Notes: generated by a model from the letters alone, not told the origin. A stretch of DNA of 64,000 bases from Sisyra terminalis (GCA_958496175.1 OY292279.1:20894001-20958000), one strand, 5' to 3'. Shown: positions 47,961 to 59,350, numbered from the stretch's first letter. Made by a program: numbers and translations.

Positions 47961-48740
47961 ATGCTATTACTTTACTTACAGTATACTTCTTCCAATATTC
48001 AGTGGAGGAATCTCCCACTGAACTGCTTAACTCTGCTTGGACGTTATTCACAGGAAATTCCACTAATTTTATCTGGTGACTTCAATTTCAATTTTACCGG
48101 TGACAAATCTATGTCTAATAATTTTTCTTTTTTTAAATACAATTTAAGAGTGCTCAATATTCTTTCAGGATTAACAGCTAACTATTGCACTACCTAAAAC
48201 TGTCACAGATATTTTGAGAAAGTAATGAGAAATAGATACGTTACTTTTTCAAAAAGTATCCAAGGTTATTTTGGGTATCTAATTAATCTCAAAAAACAGA
48301 AGTTCAATACTTATCTTAAGTTACTTTCGTAGTTACTTTGTAAATTGTATATGTACTCTGTTTTGTAATATAATAAGTAAAGTTCTTGAGTAATCAGATG
48401 ATGTATTTTTTATCTTTATTAGTTTAAGAAAAAAGAAACTATACGAATATTTGTCTAATCTCTTGTAAACACTCCCTTCTTTAAATCGATAAAAAATAAT
48501 ATAAAAGGTGTTGATTGACTTTTATAGAACAAAGCAAAATAAAATCCTGCAACTAATCTTTTGGTATCTTGATATCAAAGATACTTTTCGATGTAACTAT
48601 GATCTTTTTTCTGAAAGCTCTGGTACCATCATTGATGCTGTTTTCTCATGATTCATAGGTAAAATTGAAACACTTGTATATGCCCACGCTTACTAGTGAC
48701 GATAAACCAATAACATCGACAATTGAAAATAACAAATACA
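47961..48740 (+). pseudogene. EEP endonuclease fragment (Helitron- or LINE-type), split by a MITE
   Basis: The frame reads IPLILSGDFNFNFTGDKS, LRVLNILSGLTANYCT, is interrupted at about 48198, and resumes at 48620 as GTIIDAVFS, FIGKIETLVY, and in another frame DDKPITSTIEN. GDFN is the catalytic metal-binding motif of the endonuclease/exonuclease/phosphatase fold. The order GDFN.NF, IDAVFSR and SYH.PIVS.IE is what I recall from endonuclease domains fused to insect Helitron (Helentron) helicases; a LINE endonuclease is the alternative. Stops and one frameshift show it is dead. Confidence 0.65.
48198..48622 (-). mobile_element. hAT-type MITE inside the EEP fragment, copy 2
   Basis: The right end GAAAGCTCTG is the inverse of CAGAGCTTTC, like CAGAGCTGCC of the 20.48-kb copy. 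ACGTTACTTTTTCAAAAAGTATCC near 48230 matches the other copy's subterminal block. The flanks share TACC (CTACCTAA / GTACCATC) only, so the target duplication is largely eroded; removing the insert rejoins the endonuclease frame at TTIIDAVF. Confidence 0.65.
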
Positions 48741-48840
48741 TTACTTTTCATTCTTGAAATTGATTAACTAAGAATTATAAAAGATATTGTAATAGTTGTG
48801 TAAACGATGTTTCGTTCTTTTTTTAATAAAATGAACATAA

Positions 48841-49005
48841 GCCTACTGGTGGCCGAGTGGTCTTGGTGACCACTCTAAAACTAGTAGGTAGTAGGTTTGT
48901 TCCTCGTATCATGCAAATTTTCAATATTTCTTGATAATGGATTTAATTAACCCTAGAGTTGCTAAAGGACCTTAGTAGTTATAGTGACGGTAAATAACAA
49001 TTAAA
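48841..49005 (+). repeat. SINE, copy 6 (near complete)
   Basis: A box TGGCCGAGTGGTC (48849-48861), decayed B box GGTTTGTTCCTC, and tail CCCTAGAGTTGCTAAAGGACC, then GTGACGGTAAATAACAATTA shared with copy 5. Confidence 0.8.
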
Positions 49006-49123
49006 AAAAATGAACCAATATTCAAATACGATTGATATTAGATCAATCAGCTTCGCTTTTCTCGGATGTCCTTCGATATCTCTTTAGTTTTTAATTATTT
49101 TTTAAATCAATAATATGAATAAA

Positions 49124-49330
49124 TGTTACATGTGGAATATTCGCAATTTTTCCGCGGCATATCAACTAATGACCACCATACATTAGTATGCCGCGACATA
49201 TGCTTTATGGATAATGTACTAGCCAATAAGAAATGTCGCGAAACGTTGTGCTATATATTCAAGCAGCATCTCTGCTTTGATACTTAAAATAGTTAATAAA
49301 CATGAAAAAGAACCTGTAATTAATTTAACG
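49124..49330 (+). mobile_element. possible solo LTR
   Basis: Begins TGTTACATG; has a TATA-like GCTATATATTC at about 49250 and AATAAA at about 49299; ends near AATTTAACG. A 15-bp stem, CGCGGCATA...CTAATG / CATTAGTATGCCGCG, lies at 49153-49195. The order of TATA and AATAAA suits an LTR, but there is no 5-bp duplication and no second copy to confirm it. Confidence 0.3.
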
Positions 49331-52300
49331 TAGACTTTTTTAATAAATTAATAGTTTTTGTTTTTGATTTTTCGAATAAAAAATATTACAGTTTGTCAAA
49401 ACTCAATATTCGAAGAATTAAGTTGTTCAAAAAAAACATATTTGAAATGAAAAATGAATAACCCTCCTAATTTAGATTGAGTTATTTTGAAGTGTTGAAA
49501 AAGTTCGATGTGATTTCAATAACGTCAGCACTTATATACATTTCTTCTGCACAGACTTCAAAAATAGATCGTCTTCAGTGAAATCATTTGAACAATTTAT
49601 GTCGAATAAATAAATCACAATTAATGGTACAAGCAATAGTAAAGTTGTAGGAATGATTTTAATTTATCGAATTATTCATTTCTCTTAGATTTAGAGCAAT
49701 CTGCTCCGTTGTGAAATGTCGTTATCTAATTGAATCTATTAGCTACATTTAGTTTTTCTTTAGTATAAACTTCTAATTGCATGGAAATGCGTCTTATTTA
49801 AATTAATTTTATGGCAACAGAAAAATCACTAAAGATTTTTCTTTCTATTAAAACAAAAAAAAAAGTACACTAAATGTTTAATCTCATCTCTTCTACATAT
49901 TCAAATGAAACAGCAAACGTTTTATTACTATATTGGTCATTCACTTTAATGTTTTGAATAAAAAAAAAAAATGAACAATTCACAAAGCATGAATATTAAT
50001 TCTACAAAATGACGATTAATTTTAAATTCTCTGAAAAATGAAACGTAAATTCCGTAAGAAAACAGATTTTACGATTTTTGTTTGCCAAGTTTTACTTTCA
50101 ATTTTGTTTTAGGCTGTAAAAACATAACTTAGTCTAAAAATAAAACAACTAAATCATGTACAAAATAAATTTATCAATAATTTTTAAAAACAGATTCTTA
50201 TTTATTGAAATTTGTCTTTGGAAAACATAAGTACTTTCCTTTTTCACAAATGAATGTATGAACAGTATGCTTGCATTAAAACATAGTTTTTCTTATAAGT
50301 TCATTAAGCGCAATAAAAATAATTATCGAGAGAAATCTGGATCTCTAAAAGAAAGCTATATAATGCAATCAATCTAAATTAAAAAGAATCGTTAAAACTT
50401 CATTAAAAATATTTTTCATGAAAATCGGAAATTTTTCCAAGCGGTTGCAGCAAAATTGAAACTCTTAAAATAACCTAAGATTTTTCCTTTTTTATAAATA
50501 TTCTTACCTCCTTCCTAAAAATTTGTTTATTCTATGATTTATTACTTAAGTAATTCAAGTGTCAATAAAGATATTTAAAACTACTTCATAATTATTCTCA
50601 AATTATTTCTATGTTCGTTAAACTATCGAACTCCTTTTTGTTCAAAATTTGAAAAACAAAAGCTCCAGAAAATGATATATTCATAATTCATGATTTCCCG
50701 GCCCCCCGTGTGTTATTTTTACTCGTTTTACGATAGAAAAATCCAAAAGATGATATTAACATCCAGAAGATGTTAACATAACTTCATGATGTTACATAAC
50801 TCCAAGACGCGATGTCCATTCTTACCTTCAAGTACATCAAGAAACTTCAATAATCTTGTAATTGGTGGACCGGGAAGTAATGTTGTTTTTTAACATTAGG
50901 TAAAATACAATATTTTGAAACAAATTTTAGTTTTAGTGAAGTAAAACTATTAATTTTGTTAATTTTTAAGGTATTAATCTAGTATTTAAATTTTAACGTT
51001 AAATTAAAAAATGACTTTTTGAACATTATTTAAATTCTCAACTTTTTCGACTAAATTCAAAAATAATACAGCAATTGAAAAAGATAGAAATAATTTAGGA
51101 TAATTATGGTGTATAGGCCAATATCACCCACCGTTAGTGCAATATTTTTTTCCCGGGTTTTCTTGGAAAAGGGGATTTTAGTTTATCGTGTTACAGAATA
51201 AAATATTCTCTGTTGACAATTTTTGAGAACTTTTAATTTATTACTTGGTTTACCACGATTGATTAAGAATATTAAACTACTCTTCGATTGTCTCACATAG
51301 ATTTAGAACTACTTTCTTCTTTAATATTTTATTGTTTAAAGTTTTTAACATTCCTGGTTGGGATGAATTAAAGTTCTAAAAATTATCAAATTTGATCTTG
51401 AAAATCTAGTTCGATTTTTATTAATATCCAAACTACTGCGATAAATATTGAAAATGTTTTTAGTTTCAACTTTTCGTTACTACCCTGTAAAGTTCAAAAA
51501 GCAAACAAACCAAATTTGGGGTTTTGAGCACTTGCCTAACCACTACAATATAAATTACAATATAAATAATAAAAAGTTTTTAATTTTAAACAAGTTAACG
51601 AGTTACTTTAATAATTAAATATCTTAAGTACAATTTTGAAATAATTTATAAGGCGATAAATAGTGATAGAAAATTTGAATTTAGAAACAGCATTACTTTC
51701 CAGTTCGTTCTCCTAAAAGTCGTAATATGCGACTAAAAAAATTTTATAATAACTTATTTCTTAAAAAATGTTCATGCACTTCTGGAAATAAGAATAGCTT
51801 AATGGATTTAATATTGACTTACTAGTGACTTTCAATTTAAATTTATCTCATTTTGTGCATTTTTTTCTTAAGATTTTAATTGTCACCTAAAAACTATGCA
51901 TTTTTGGGATGCAAAAATAAAGCAACCCGGTTATATAGAACATTAAATTGCAACATTTTTGTTGAATGTTTATAGTTACTAAATTTCCAAACCGTGTACC
52001 AATCCGACTTGCCCTTCTGTCTTTTTTTTATATGGAATGCAATAGTTCGTCTTTAAAATAAAAATTCACAACTAATTGTATCACATCTAGATACATCAAG
52101 CATTGGTATCAATAAACAAAAAATCAATAATTTAATCAGAATAAATTTTATTTGAATATTTTGATTCATAAATCAAAACTTGAACCAAAATTTGATAGAA
52201 ACTGACACCAATAACATCCTCGATATTTGTAATTTATTTGCAATATTCGTTGCATATGTTGGTTGAAAAAACTTTATATTTGTCTTATATACCAATACAT

Positions 52301-53425
52301 ATTCTAAACAAATTAGCAATTTTTGGAATTTTCCAAAAAACCATCAAGAATAACTTAAAATGGGTGCTTCTTTAACGACATTGATATTTTTCTAGTTACG
52401 GCAGCACGTAAGCTGTAACATTGAAAACCAAGCCTAATGACGTCACACGTTAAATGATTTTTTTTTGGCGGTAGTACTAGTAAAATAAGTATGTTTTCTG
52501 AAAAGTATTTTTATTTTTCCTTTGTTCCACGGTTTAAGTAATCTTAATTATATTATAAAAAAAAATTTCTATAAATATATTTATTTCGAGATTTTATCAA
52601 ACTTTATTGTTCCGGTTTTTTGTTAAAAATTCGTAAAACTAGTTAACTAATGAGTACAAAAAATAGCATATATATAATATACAATATAATATATAATATA
52701 CAATAGCCGTCTTTATTATAATGAATAGGTAGTTGTTAATTATTCCTTTTAGTTATTTAGTAAATTATGTTCTGAAATTTTCATTTACAAAGTACCTAAA
52801 AAGCTTATTATTTATGTAAATCGTATTCTCCAATTATTTTTAAGTTTTTGAACATTTAATTTTAAATTATTTTTGGGGTTTTGACTAACTAGTGTTAATT
52901 TTTTGGACTAAAAATAACTAAAAAGTATGGTGAAAGTATGAATGTGATTATTTTTTAAAAATATTTTTTTCAAAATTTTCTCCTAATTATATAGCTCGGT
53001 ATTTAAATCAGAGAAGATCATTGAGTAAGGTCAAATTTATTAATAGAACCGATAAATTTTATTCTTTCTCACAAAATAAATATAAAAAAAACGAGCTACT
53101 GAAAGGGTAAATCGTATTGTAAGTATATTTTAAAAACTATTTTTTTAATACTTAGGAAAACAAATTATAAGACTATATAACTTAATAGAAACCAAAGTAT
53201 TTCTGGAAACATAAAACTGAGAATTATGGGAAGAAAAGTTGTTTAAACAGTTTATATATTAAGTTATTTGGAAAGTAATTTCGTTTTTTTTTTATAAAAA
53301 TGAAAGAAAATTTTTGTATATTGAATAAATATTTTATTAGTTTATATTTTGGCAATTCTAGTTCAATACCGTTTGTCATCTTTCTAGCAGTAGCATGATT
53401 TATCACTAAAACAAACGTTTACTCA
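49331..53425. other. intronic AT-rich stretch, no gene seen
   Basis: An ATATAATATACAATATAAT cluster at 52670-52705 and a palindromic TGACGTCA at 52439-52446 are the only features noted. Confidence 0.4.
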
Positions 53426-54015
53426 TTTTTGACCAAAAACTAATCCTGAGGGATTTTTGACTTCCTCATTTTGAGTAATGGTTTTTTCGCCTAAAAGATT
53501 TTGAAGGGACCAGAACAAATAATAAGCCGAAGTTACCAGATCCTTATAATATTATGACCAGAGCAGTTTTTTCTATTCAATTAATAAAAGCTTTTGGCGA
53601 GTGTCAAAGCTTGTTTGAGGTCCAATTTTTCTTCATAATAACAAAGGAAATCCATATATCGAGCTTTGAGGTTAAATCTAGGCCTTTCTTATGGTCATAA
53701 ACAATTGTACTTGATAAATCGTTTTTGACCAAAAATGATCTTGAGGGACTTTTGACTTCCTCAGTTTAGGTAAAGGTTTTACCATCTAAAATATTTTGAA
53801 GTGACCGAAACAAATAATAGGTCAAAGTTATCAGATCTTAAAAATATTATGGACACAGCAGCTTATTCCATTCAATTATTAAAAGCTTTTGGCGAGTGAC
53901 AAAGCAAGTTTGAGCTCCAATTTCTCCGCATAATAACATAGAAAACTCATATATCGAGCTTTAAGGTTAAATCTAGACCTTTCAAATGGTTATAAACAAT
54001 TGAATTTGAGAAATT
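53426..54015. repeat. two-copy tandem repeat, period about 296 bp
   Basis: Copy 1 (53426-53721) and copy 2 (53722-54015) both start TTTTTGACCAAAAA and run in parallel through GAGGGA, TTTTGACTTCCTCA, AACAAATAATA, AAAAGCTTTTGGCGAGTG and ATATCGAGCTTT. On the minus strand each carries the same transposase-like piece, KGLDLT.KLDI. Confidence 0.85.
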
Positions 54016-54300
54016 TTTCTTTTTACCGATCTCACGTGCTATTATTCACCGACTTACATCAATAATTATTTCATTGTGTCTTTATCAACTTCAACCGGCT
54101 TTAATTCCAGACCGTGGTGCATTTATGGCATCAAAATTGCTGAATCGAAATTTCGCAAACCAGTTTTGGCTTTGATGTGCTGTCAATACATTTTCTGCAT
54201 TCACATTGGTTATTTTTTCTATACTTAACAGCATTTTATCTTTTTTATAGTGAGAAAGTAAAATATGAGGAAAATTTTGGTTTTTGCTCTCCTTATTTAG
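53650..54300 (-). pseudogene. mariner-type transposase fragment, partly duplicated
   Basis: From right to left the minus strand reads FPHILLSHYKK, then ENVLTAHQSQNWFAKFRFSN, FDAINAPRSG, KPVEVDKDTMK, AREIGKKKNFSNSIVYNHL and KGLDLTLKLDI. They follow the mariner N-terminal helix-turn-helix region: QNWFAKFRSG.F...D.PRSGRP.EVD, then TREIA..L.IS.STV..HLK.LG...KLD.W. The catalytic half is missing or unreadable and frames are broken. The tail has been duplicated in tandem. Terminal inverted repeats were not found. Confidence 0.65.
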
Positions 54301-55629
54301 AAGAACACGAACCAAAAACTATTGCGAATAATCAATTGAGCTTTTTCACATATAATCCTTCTTATATTAGCTCTCAAAACATTCACTGATTATACGGCTT
54401 AATTAAAAGTTGGATGTGAAAATATATAATTAAAACCTCTGTCGGGAAAAAAACGAAATTATTATCGGAACAATCCAATAATAATTTTAATTGGTGACAC
54501 ATTGAGTAATAATTTAAGTCCAGAAAAGAAAACTTAGTTTAAAAAGGGCAAAGAAACTTAAAAATTATTTTTTTGTTATAAGCAAAAATTATAAATGCTT
54601 ACAAAGATTTGAAAATGATATAATGATCAGGAATTCATATATTATAAACTTCATATTGGAAATTAAGAATGTATTTTTAAGTACAAAGATCCGTATAATT
54701 TTTTTCTCTAATATTGTTTTACTTGATATTATTTTTGCTCCAAAATGCATTTCTTTATCCTTAAATTTCTTTTTGAATAAAAACAATCTATGCAACCATT
54801 TTATTTTTAATGCTATCATAAATATTTTTTTCTGCATTAAATATTTTTTCTATCTTATATTTTTGTTTTGTCCTTCTGAAAGCTGTATTGGCGCCATTTT
54901 CAAAAAAGCATTAACTAATAAAGGTTATTTTATTCGGTTGTAGTAAACTCACAACAAAAACAAATTACAAAGCCTTGAAAATTGTGTATTTTAATTTAAA
55001 TTTAAAAAACACAATATACTAATACATACACACATTAAGTATAGAATGGAATTTGGATAATTTATTTACTCTAAAAATTTACACGCTTAGATTTTTTTCT
55101 TGAGACCTAGTAGCTAAAATTAGCTAGAACCTTAAACTTTTCGTTCATTTTTTGTCCCGGTCGTTTCATATCATTGTTGGGAATCTAAAAAATAAAGAAA
55201 AAGTCTTGGCTACTAGCGTGCCAATAATTTTTGCATGTGTCAACGTGCAAACCCCTTAATTAATTGTCTGCGTTAGTTAATTTATAATAATGCGATCATA
55301 CAATTAACATTGCAATGCATTAACAAGCAGGAAGTGCATTAGACATGGGATATATAAGACTTTAATTTGATCACTGTTTGCGATTGTAAAGGTTAATATC
55401 TCCTATTAATCTTTAACGCAAATATATTCACACACTACAAATAATAAAATGGCTTAGTAATAAGTATAAAAAGTAATGATATATTGTCAAATATTAAACT
55501 AGTATTCACCTATATGTACAAACTACTTTGGTAAATTTTATATTTTCTTCGTAATTTTGAGTTCTTAGTTCCGAAATCTATCGAGTTTTTACAATACAAA
55601 AACTGTAAAACAATAGAATAATCGTTTTT
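54301..55629. other. intronic AT-rich stretch, no gene called
   Basis: A 106-codon hydrophobic plus-strand frame (54623-54943) is low-complexity and has an overlapping antisense frame; not accepted. A homeodomain-site-rich patch (AATTAATTGTCTGCG, TTAGTTAATTTATAATAATGCG) lies at 55258-55310. Confidence 0.35.
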
Positions 55630-56620
55630 TTTTAAATAAGGGGAGGTTTACTTTATTAGAATGTATCAGGAAGAGTTTCACCCTTATTATTATCGGCATG
55701 AACTGTGGGTTTTCCCAGGAGCAGTGTTTTTGAGAATTGTATAGAGAACTCAACCAATCCTGAAACCCTCTAAGAGTTTATTAGGAGGTCGTGAGGCGTA
55801 CCCGTTTTGGCGACCAAAACTTAGCTTAGAACGAAATTTTTAAAAACGTTTTTGAACAAGGGCATCAAAAAAAGGATAGTTGAGATCTTCGTGTATAGTT
55901 CAGTTGCTAACATGTTATGAAGCATTAGTTATTGAACAGAGAACTTTGAATTGGAAGGATTTGATGATTTGGATGTTTGAAGGTCTTACAGAGCCCCACA
56001 ATTCTGCTCCATAAGCCCATATGGGTCGTTGTAAAGTTTTGTTTATAATTCGTTTGGTTTTTGTACTTACCAATAATATTAAAGGTTTCGCTCCTAATTT
56101 TTTACGTAATAATCCGTATAGTTTGTTAAGTTCTTTTTTATGAATTTAATAGGTGGGTTCCAGGTATGGTGGCTGTCTAAGTAAAAATCTAAATAGCAAA
56201 CTTTTGATGCAATCGGTAGGTATAATGTCTTTATTAAAGTATATCGAAGGAAAAGCCAATTGCCTTAGAATAAATGGTGTCAGTACACTTTTTTCAATTT
56301 TATTTTCCATTTCTGATATCACCATTCTGACATTCTGATATACTGATATCAGGATCAGTAGAAAGCATTGCTGTGTCATCAACGTAGTTCTACAGGAATT
56401 GGGATATCAGCAGTGTAGTTATTGTATAGAAGAGTCAAAATAATGCTACTCTGTGGTACTTAAAGTGGAGCATTCTGAATTCTAAAATAATTGATTTGAC
56501 CAATGCAGAAAGTTAAAGCTCAGTTTTTAAAGTCTCAAATGAAACCCAATCGAAAATAGAGATAAAAATTTTGAGATCGGTCTTTTGATATTCTTGTACT
56601 CGAACTCCTCTTTAATTACT
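55630..56620 (-). pseudogene. Jockey-like LINE reverse transcriptase, dead
   Basis: Minus strand, right to left: FDWVSFETLKTEL, NAPL*VPQSSIILTLLYNNY (the GVPQGSVLGPLLYNIYT motif), TADIPIPV, YVDDTAMLSTD at 56386-56354 (catalytic YADD box with V), YLDSHHTWNPPIKFI, KKELNKLYGLLRKKLG, then RPIWAYGAELWGSVRPSNI and IIKSFQFKVLCSITNAS. These follow the palm and thumb of Jockey-clade reverse transcriptases in order. Several frameshifts and stops; the N-terminal fingers and endonuclease are missing. Confidence 0.85.
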
Positions 56621-56909
56621 AAGCTGTCCCCTAGTAAAATCTGGTGATCTATGTTAAATAATCCTGTATTTGAAAATGTAATATGTTATTATCTATTGTT
56701 AGCTACAACTTTTTCCATATTTTCCCATTACTTTTTGGTAGTCTGAATACCGTAATGGTAAATGTGTTCATTTTTTGAGGCAATCTATGAATCAAGCCAT
56801 TTTTCGATGTCTCCAGATGCGTAGAATTTTTCATTCATCTGACCATGTGGCATCAACCGAAATAAGTAACAATCTGATAATGAAACATCTAGTAAAACTT
56901 ACTATAGAA
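56621..56909. other. intronic stretch, no gene seen
   Basis: May include further decayed sequence of the LINE to the left; no readable motif. Confidence 0.3.
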
Positions 56910-57122
56910 CAGAGATGACGAACCTTTTTCAGGTGCAGGTCATATTTTCTACATTTTTTAGTACTTGCTCGTGGGTTACTATTGAACATGGCGTCCATTA
57001 GCGCCTTATAATGTGAAACAGAGAGATGAAAGTATTTTTCTACAAACATAACAAGCAAACGGTTGCCTATCCATCGAGGGTCAGTTAAAAAGCTTGCGTT
57101 GGTCATAGGTTTGCCATCACTG
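56910..57122. mobile_element. hAT-type MITE with perfect target duplication
   Basis: Ends CAGAGATGACGAACCTTTTT and, inverted, CAGTGATGGCAAACCTATGA. CTATAGAA lies directly outside both ends (56902-56909 and 57123-57130), a perfect 8-bp target duplication. 213 bp, non-coding. Confidence 0.9.
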
Positions 57123-57130
57123 CTATAGAA

Positions 57131-58552
57131 ATACTCTATGTTAAGTGCTTAAACATTGCGCTGTGAAATTTGTGAGTTAAATAATAGAGGTATTTATTTT
57201 GATAGAAAAAATTTTTGTTATCATTTTTATGAGTCGATATTTTCAGTCATATATAGATAGAACATATCCTTAAGATAGCAATTGAATAGGTAAAAATATT
57301 TCTGCTTGGTATATCCTACAAATATATCACGCATGTGTTCTCTATTCTCCGTATAAGGTTTTATTTGGATGTTAGTTGGCATTATATAGATGTGAAAATA
57401 CTGGCCCTAAACCAAAATATTTTTATAATATTTGAGTTTTTTTCTATCCAAATTATTTTCATTGACTTCGTTGGCATTGTATGGAAAACTTTAGGTTCAA
57501 TGTTTCCTTTTTAAATAAAAAGCCAAATTTTCCTAAGATTTTTATCTATGTCAAACATATTTTTCGACTGAAAAACACAATGAAATGAAGATTTTTAATA
57601 AGAGATGACATTCAAAATTAGAAATTGTTGGAAAGATATCATACGGTTTTTCTTTGTAATTATTAATTAAGTGGCCAATTTCTCAAATTGTCAAAATTTA
57701 TAAAGAACATAATTGTTAAAAAGCTTCCCCGATCCAAGTTTGTGGTGAGGAAATCGTGCATTTTGCGTGTCTATTTTGAGCCTGGACAAGTGCTTTTGCT
57801 ATTTTTGTGGCAATTATTTATTTAAATTTTGAGCAACTAAAGAAGGAAAAAGATAAAATTCGTCGATTACATTCATTCAAGGCTTTGCTAAATAAACATT
57901 GAATAGTGGAAATGGTAATTTCCTGGCTGTTTGAACTTAGCTTTAAGTTTCCAATGCCAAAAGTTTAAATAAAATTCTCCGCTGTAGAAAAATATTTGGA
58001 AACTTATGTGAGATTTTTTCGGGATAGCGAATCGCAAAGCGTAAATGCTCGGGAATAACTTTAAATTTTAATTCATGAAAAATATTTTAGCTTTTTTTTG
58101 TGTTTTGTTTTATTGAAATATCTAGAAAGTGATCATAAACTTAGTTCACTTTTGAAATGTTGGCTTTATCTAATTTCAAGCTAGGTTCAAAATTAGTGCG
58201 TCAGTTAATGTCTAGCCAAAAAAAATGACGTGAAATATGCATCCTACGTCTTTTTAGAGAGAAAAAATCAATAGAGCAAAAATATATTTTTAGGTTTTGA
58301 ATAATGATTTACTGTAATTCAATGCTTAGTTTTATGGTTGAATTGTTAATTATGCATTCATTTTTCTTTTGTCTAAAAATCTAATTTCATTAAAAATCAA
58401 CTGGAAAAATAGTGGAAAATTGGTAACGAGAAAAATTTTAACAAACGACTCATTCAATTTAAATATTTGTTTCATATTTAGTAAATTTTTCATGTTTTGG
58501 TTCAATTTTATTTCATTGTTTTAAATTAATGAATAATTATATATGTCCTATG
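57131..58552. other. intronic AT-rich stretch, no gene seen
   Basis: No supported feature. Confidence 0.45.
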
Positions 58553-58564
58553 ACTCAATTTCTT

Positions 58565-58615
58565 CTTTATTACAACGCATTTCAACAGTTTTTATCTGTT
58601 ATCATCAGGCAATGA
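58565..58615 (-). ncRNA. hammerhead-ribozyme-like motif at left end of the Penelope-like fragment
   Basis: Minus strand: canonical CTGATGA (58608-58602), one T, stem II AACAG/CTGTT with 7-nt loop, GAAA (58583-58580), TGCGTTG and TA. The layout (1 + 5 + 7 + 5, GAAA, 7 nt, TA) is identical to the plus-strand motif at 59053, with different but paired stem bases. Confidence 0.65.
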
Positions 58616-58619
58616 TTAT

Positions 58620-59056
58620 TTTGTCAATATTTAACTTTACAATCGCCAACTTCCTAAAGAAAAATAATACCATCATCGCATTTTCAAAAACCAACCACAT
58701 GATGAAAATTCTTAAACCATTGGAGAACAACCAAATTACAACAAAAAATAAAATCGGAATATATAAAATAAAATGTGGTTCCTGTGAAAAATTCTACGTT
58801 GGCCAAACTGGTAGATCTTTCGGAACAATATAAATATAAGGAACATACACCCAAGAAACCTATTTCAACAACTTTAAACTTTACAAAACGCCTTTGTGAC
58901 GAAAATCATCAATGCTTAAATTTCGAAACAAATTTTAAGCCACTACATATTTGCAACAAAGGATCACATATGAACACGCTAGAAGAATATGAAATATGCA
59001 AAGCACACAAACTAGATCCAAATAACATACTTAACGACAAATTAATCATTACCTGA
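58620..59056 (+). pseudogene. Penelope-like element, C-terminal GIY-YIG endonuclease
   Basis: Two overlapping frames joined by a frameshift between about 58775 and 58833. The first contains IGIYKIKCGSCEKFYVGQTG and RSF: GIY, then YVG in place of YIG, and the GQTGRSF motif. The second carries YKEH, then LHICNKGSHMNTLEEYEICK and NILNDK, the end of Penelope-like proteins. Known role: a GIY-YIG nickase that primes reverse transcription at the target. The upstream reverse transcriptase is missing, and the frameshift makes it inactive unless this is an assembly error. Hammerhead-like motifs lie at both ends. Confidence 0.85.
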
Positions 59057-59100
59057 CGATGGTAGCCAAAAACTATTGAAACACGTCGTACCTAGTCAAG
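59043..59100 (+). ncRNA. hammerhead-ribozyme-like motif at right end of the Penelope-like fragment
   Basis: CTGACGA (59053-59059) fits CUGANGA; then T, stem II GGTAG/CTATT with loop CCAAAAA, GAAA (59078-59081), C-ACGTC-G as a minimal stem III, and TA at the cleavage position. It overlaps the stop of the endonuclease frame. Stem I pairing is weak. Confidence 0.6.
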
Positions 59101-59194
59101 AAAGAAATAGAGTCATAAGACATATACCTATTACTATTCATTAATTAATTAATTGTGACTCGGAAATAAATAAAATAATTATCAATGTTAAATT

Positions 59195-59350
59195 TATTGT
59201 TTTTTCAATTCAGCTACGTTTCGTCACATATCGTGACTTCCTCGGGCACCTAATATATAAAAATATTATGAACAAACATATAAAAGATAAGACAATATTC
59301 ATATTCAATTTATACCTTGATAATATGTGACGAAACGTTGCTGAAATAAA
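59195..59350. repeat. inverted pair of family-2 hammerhead-like motifs
   Basis: Left: the minus strand has CCGAGGA (59245-59239), stem GTCAC/GTGAC, GAAA (59222-59219). Right: the plus strand has AATATGTGACGAAACGTTGC (GAAA at 59332-59335) but the CTGANGA strand is lost. Flanks TTCAG and CTGAA mirror each other. Same family as 33.2 and 44.3 kb. Confidence 0.55.

Noticed and set aside
54623..54943. 106-codon hydrophobic plus-strand frame
   Set aside because: Composed almost wholly of I, F, L, N and K codons from AT-rich sequence, with an overlapping antisense frame of similar length; no promoter or splice sites.
56831..57106. 91-codon minus-strand frame
   Set aside because: Nearly all of it lies inside the hAT MITE at 56910-57122.
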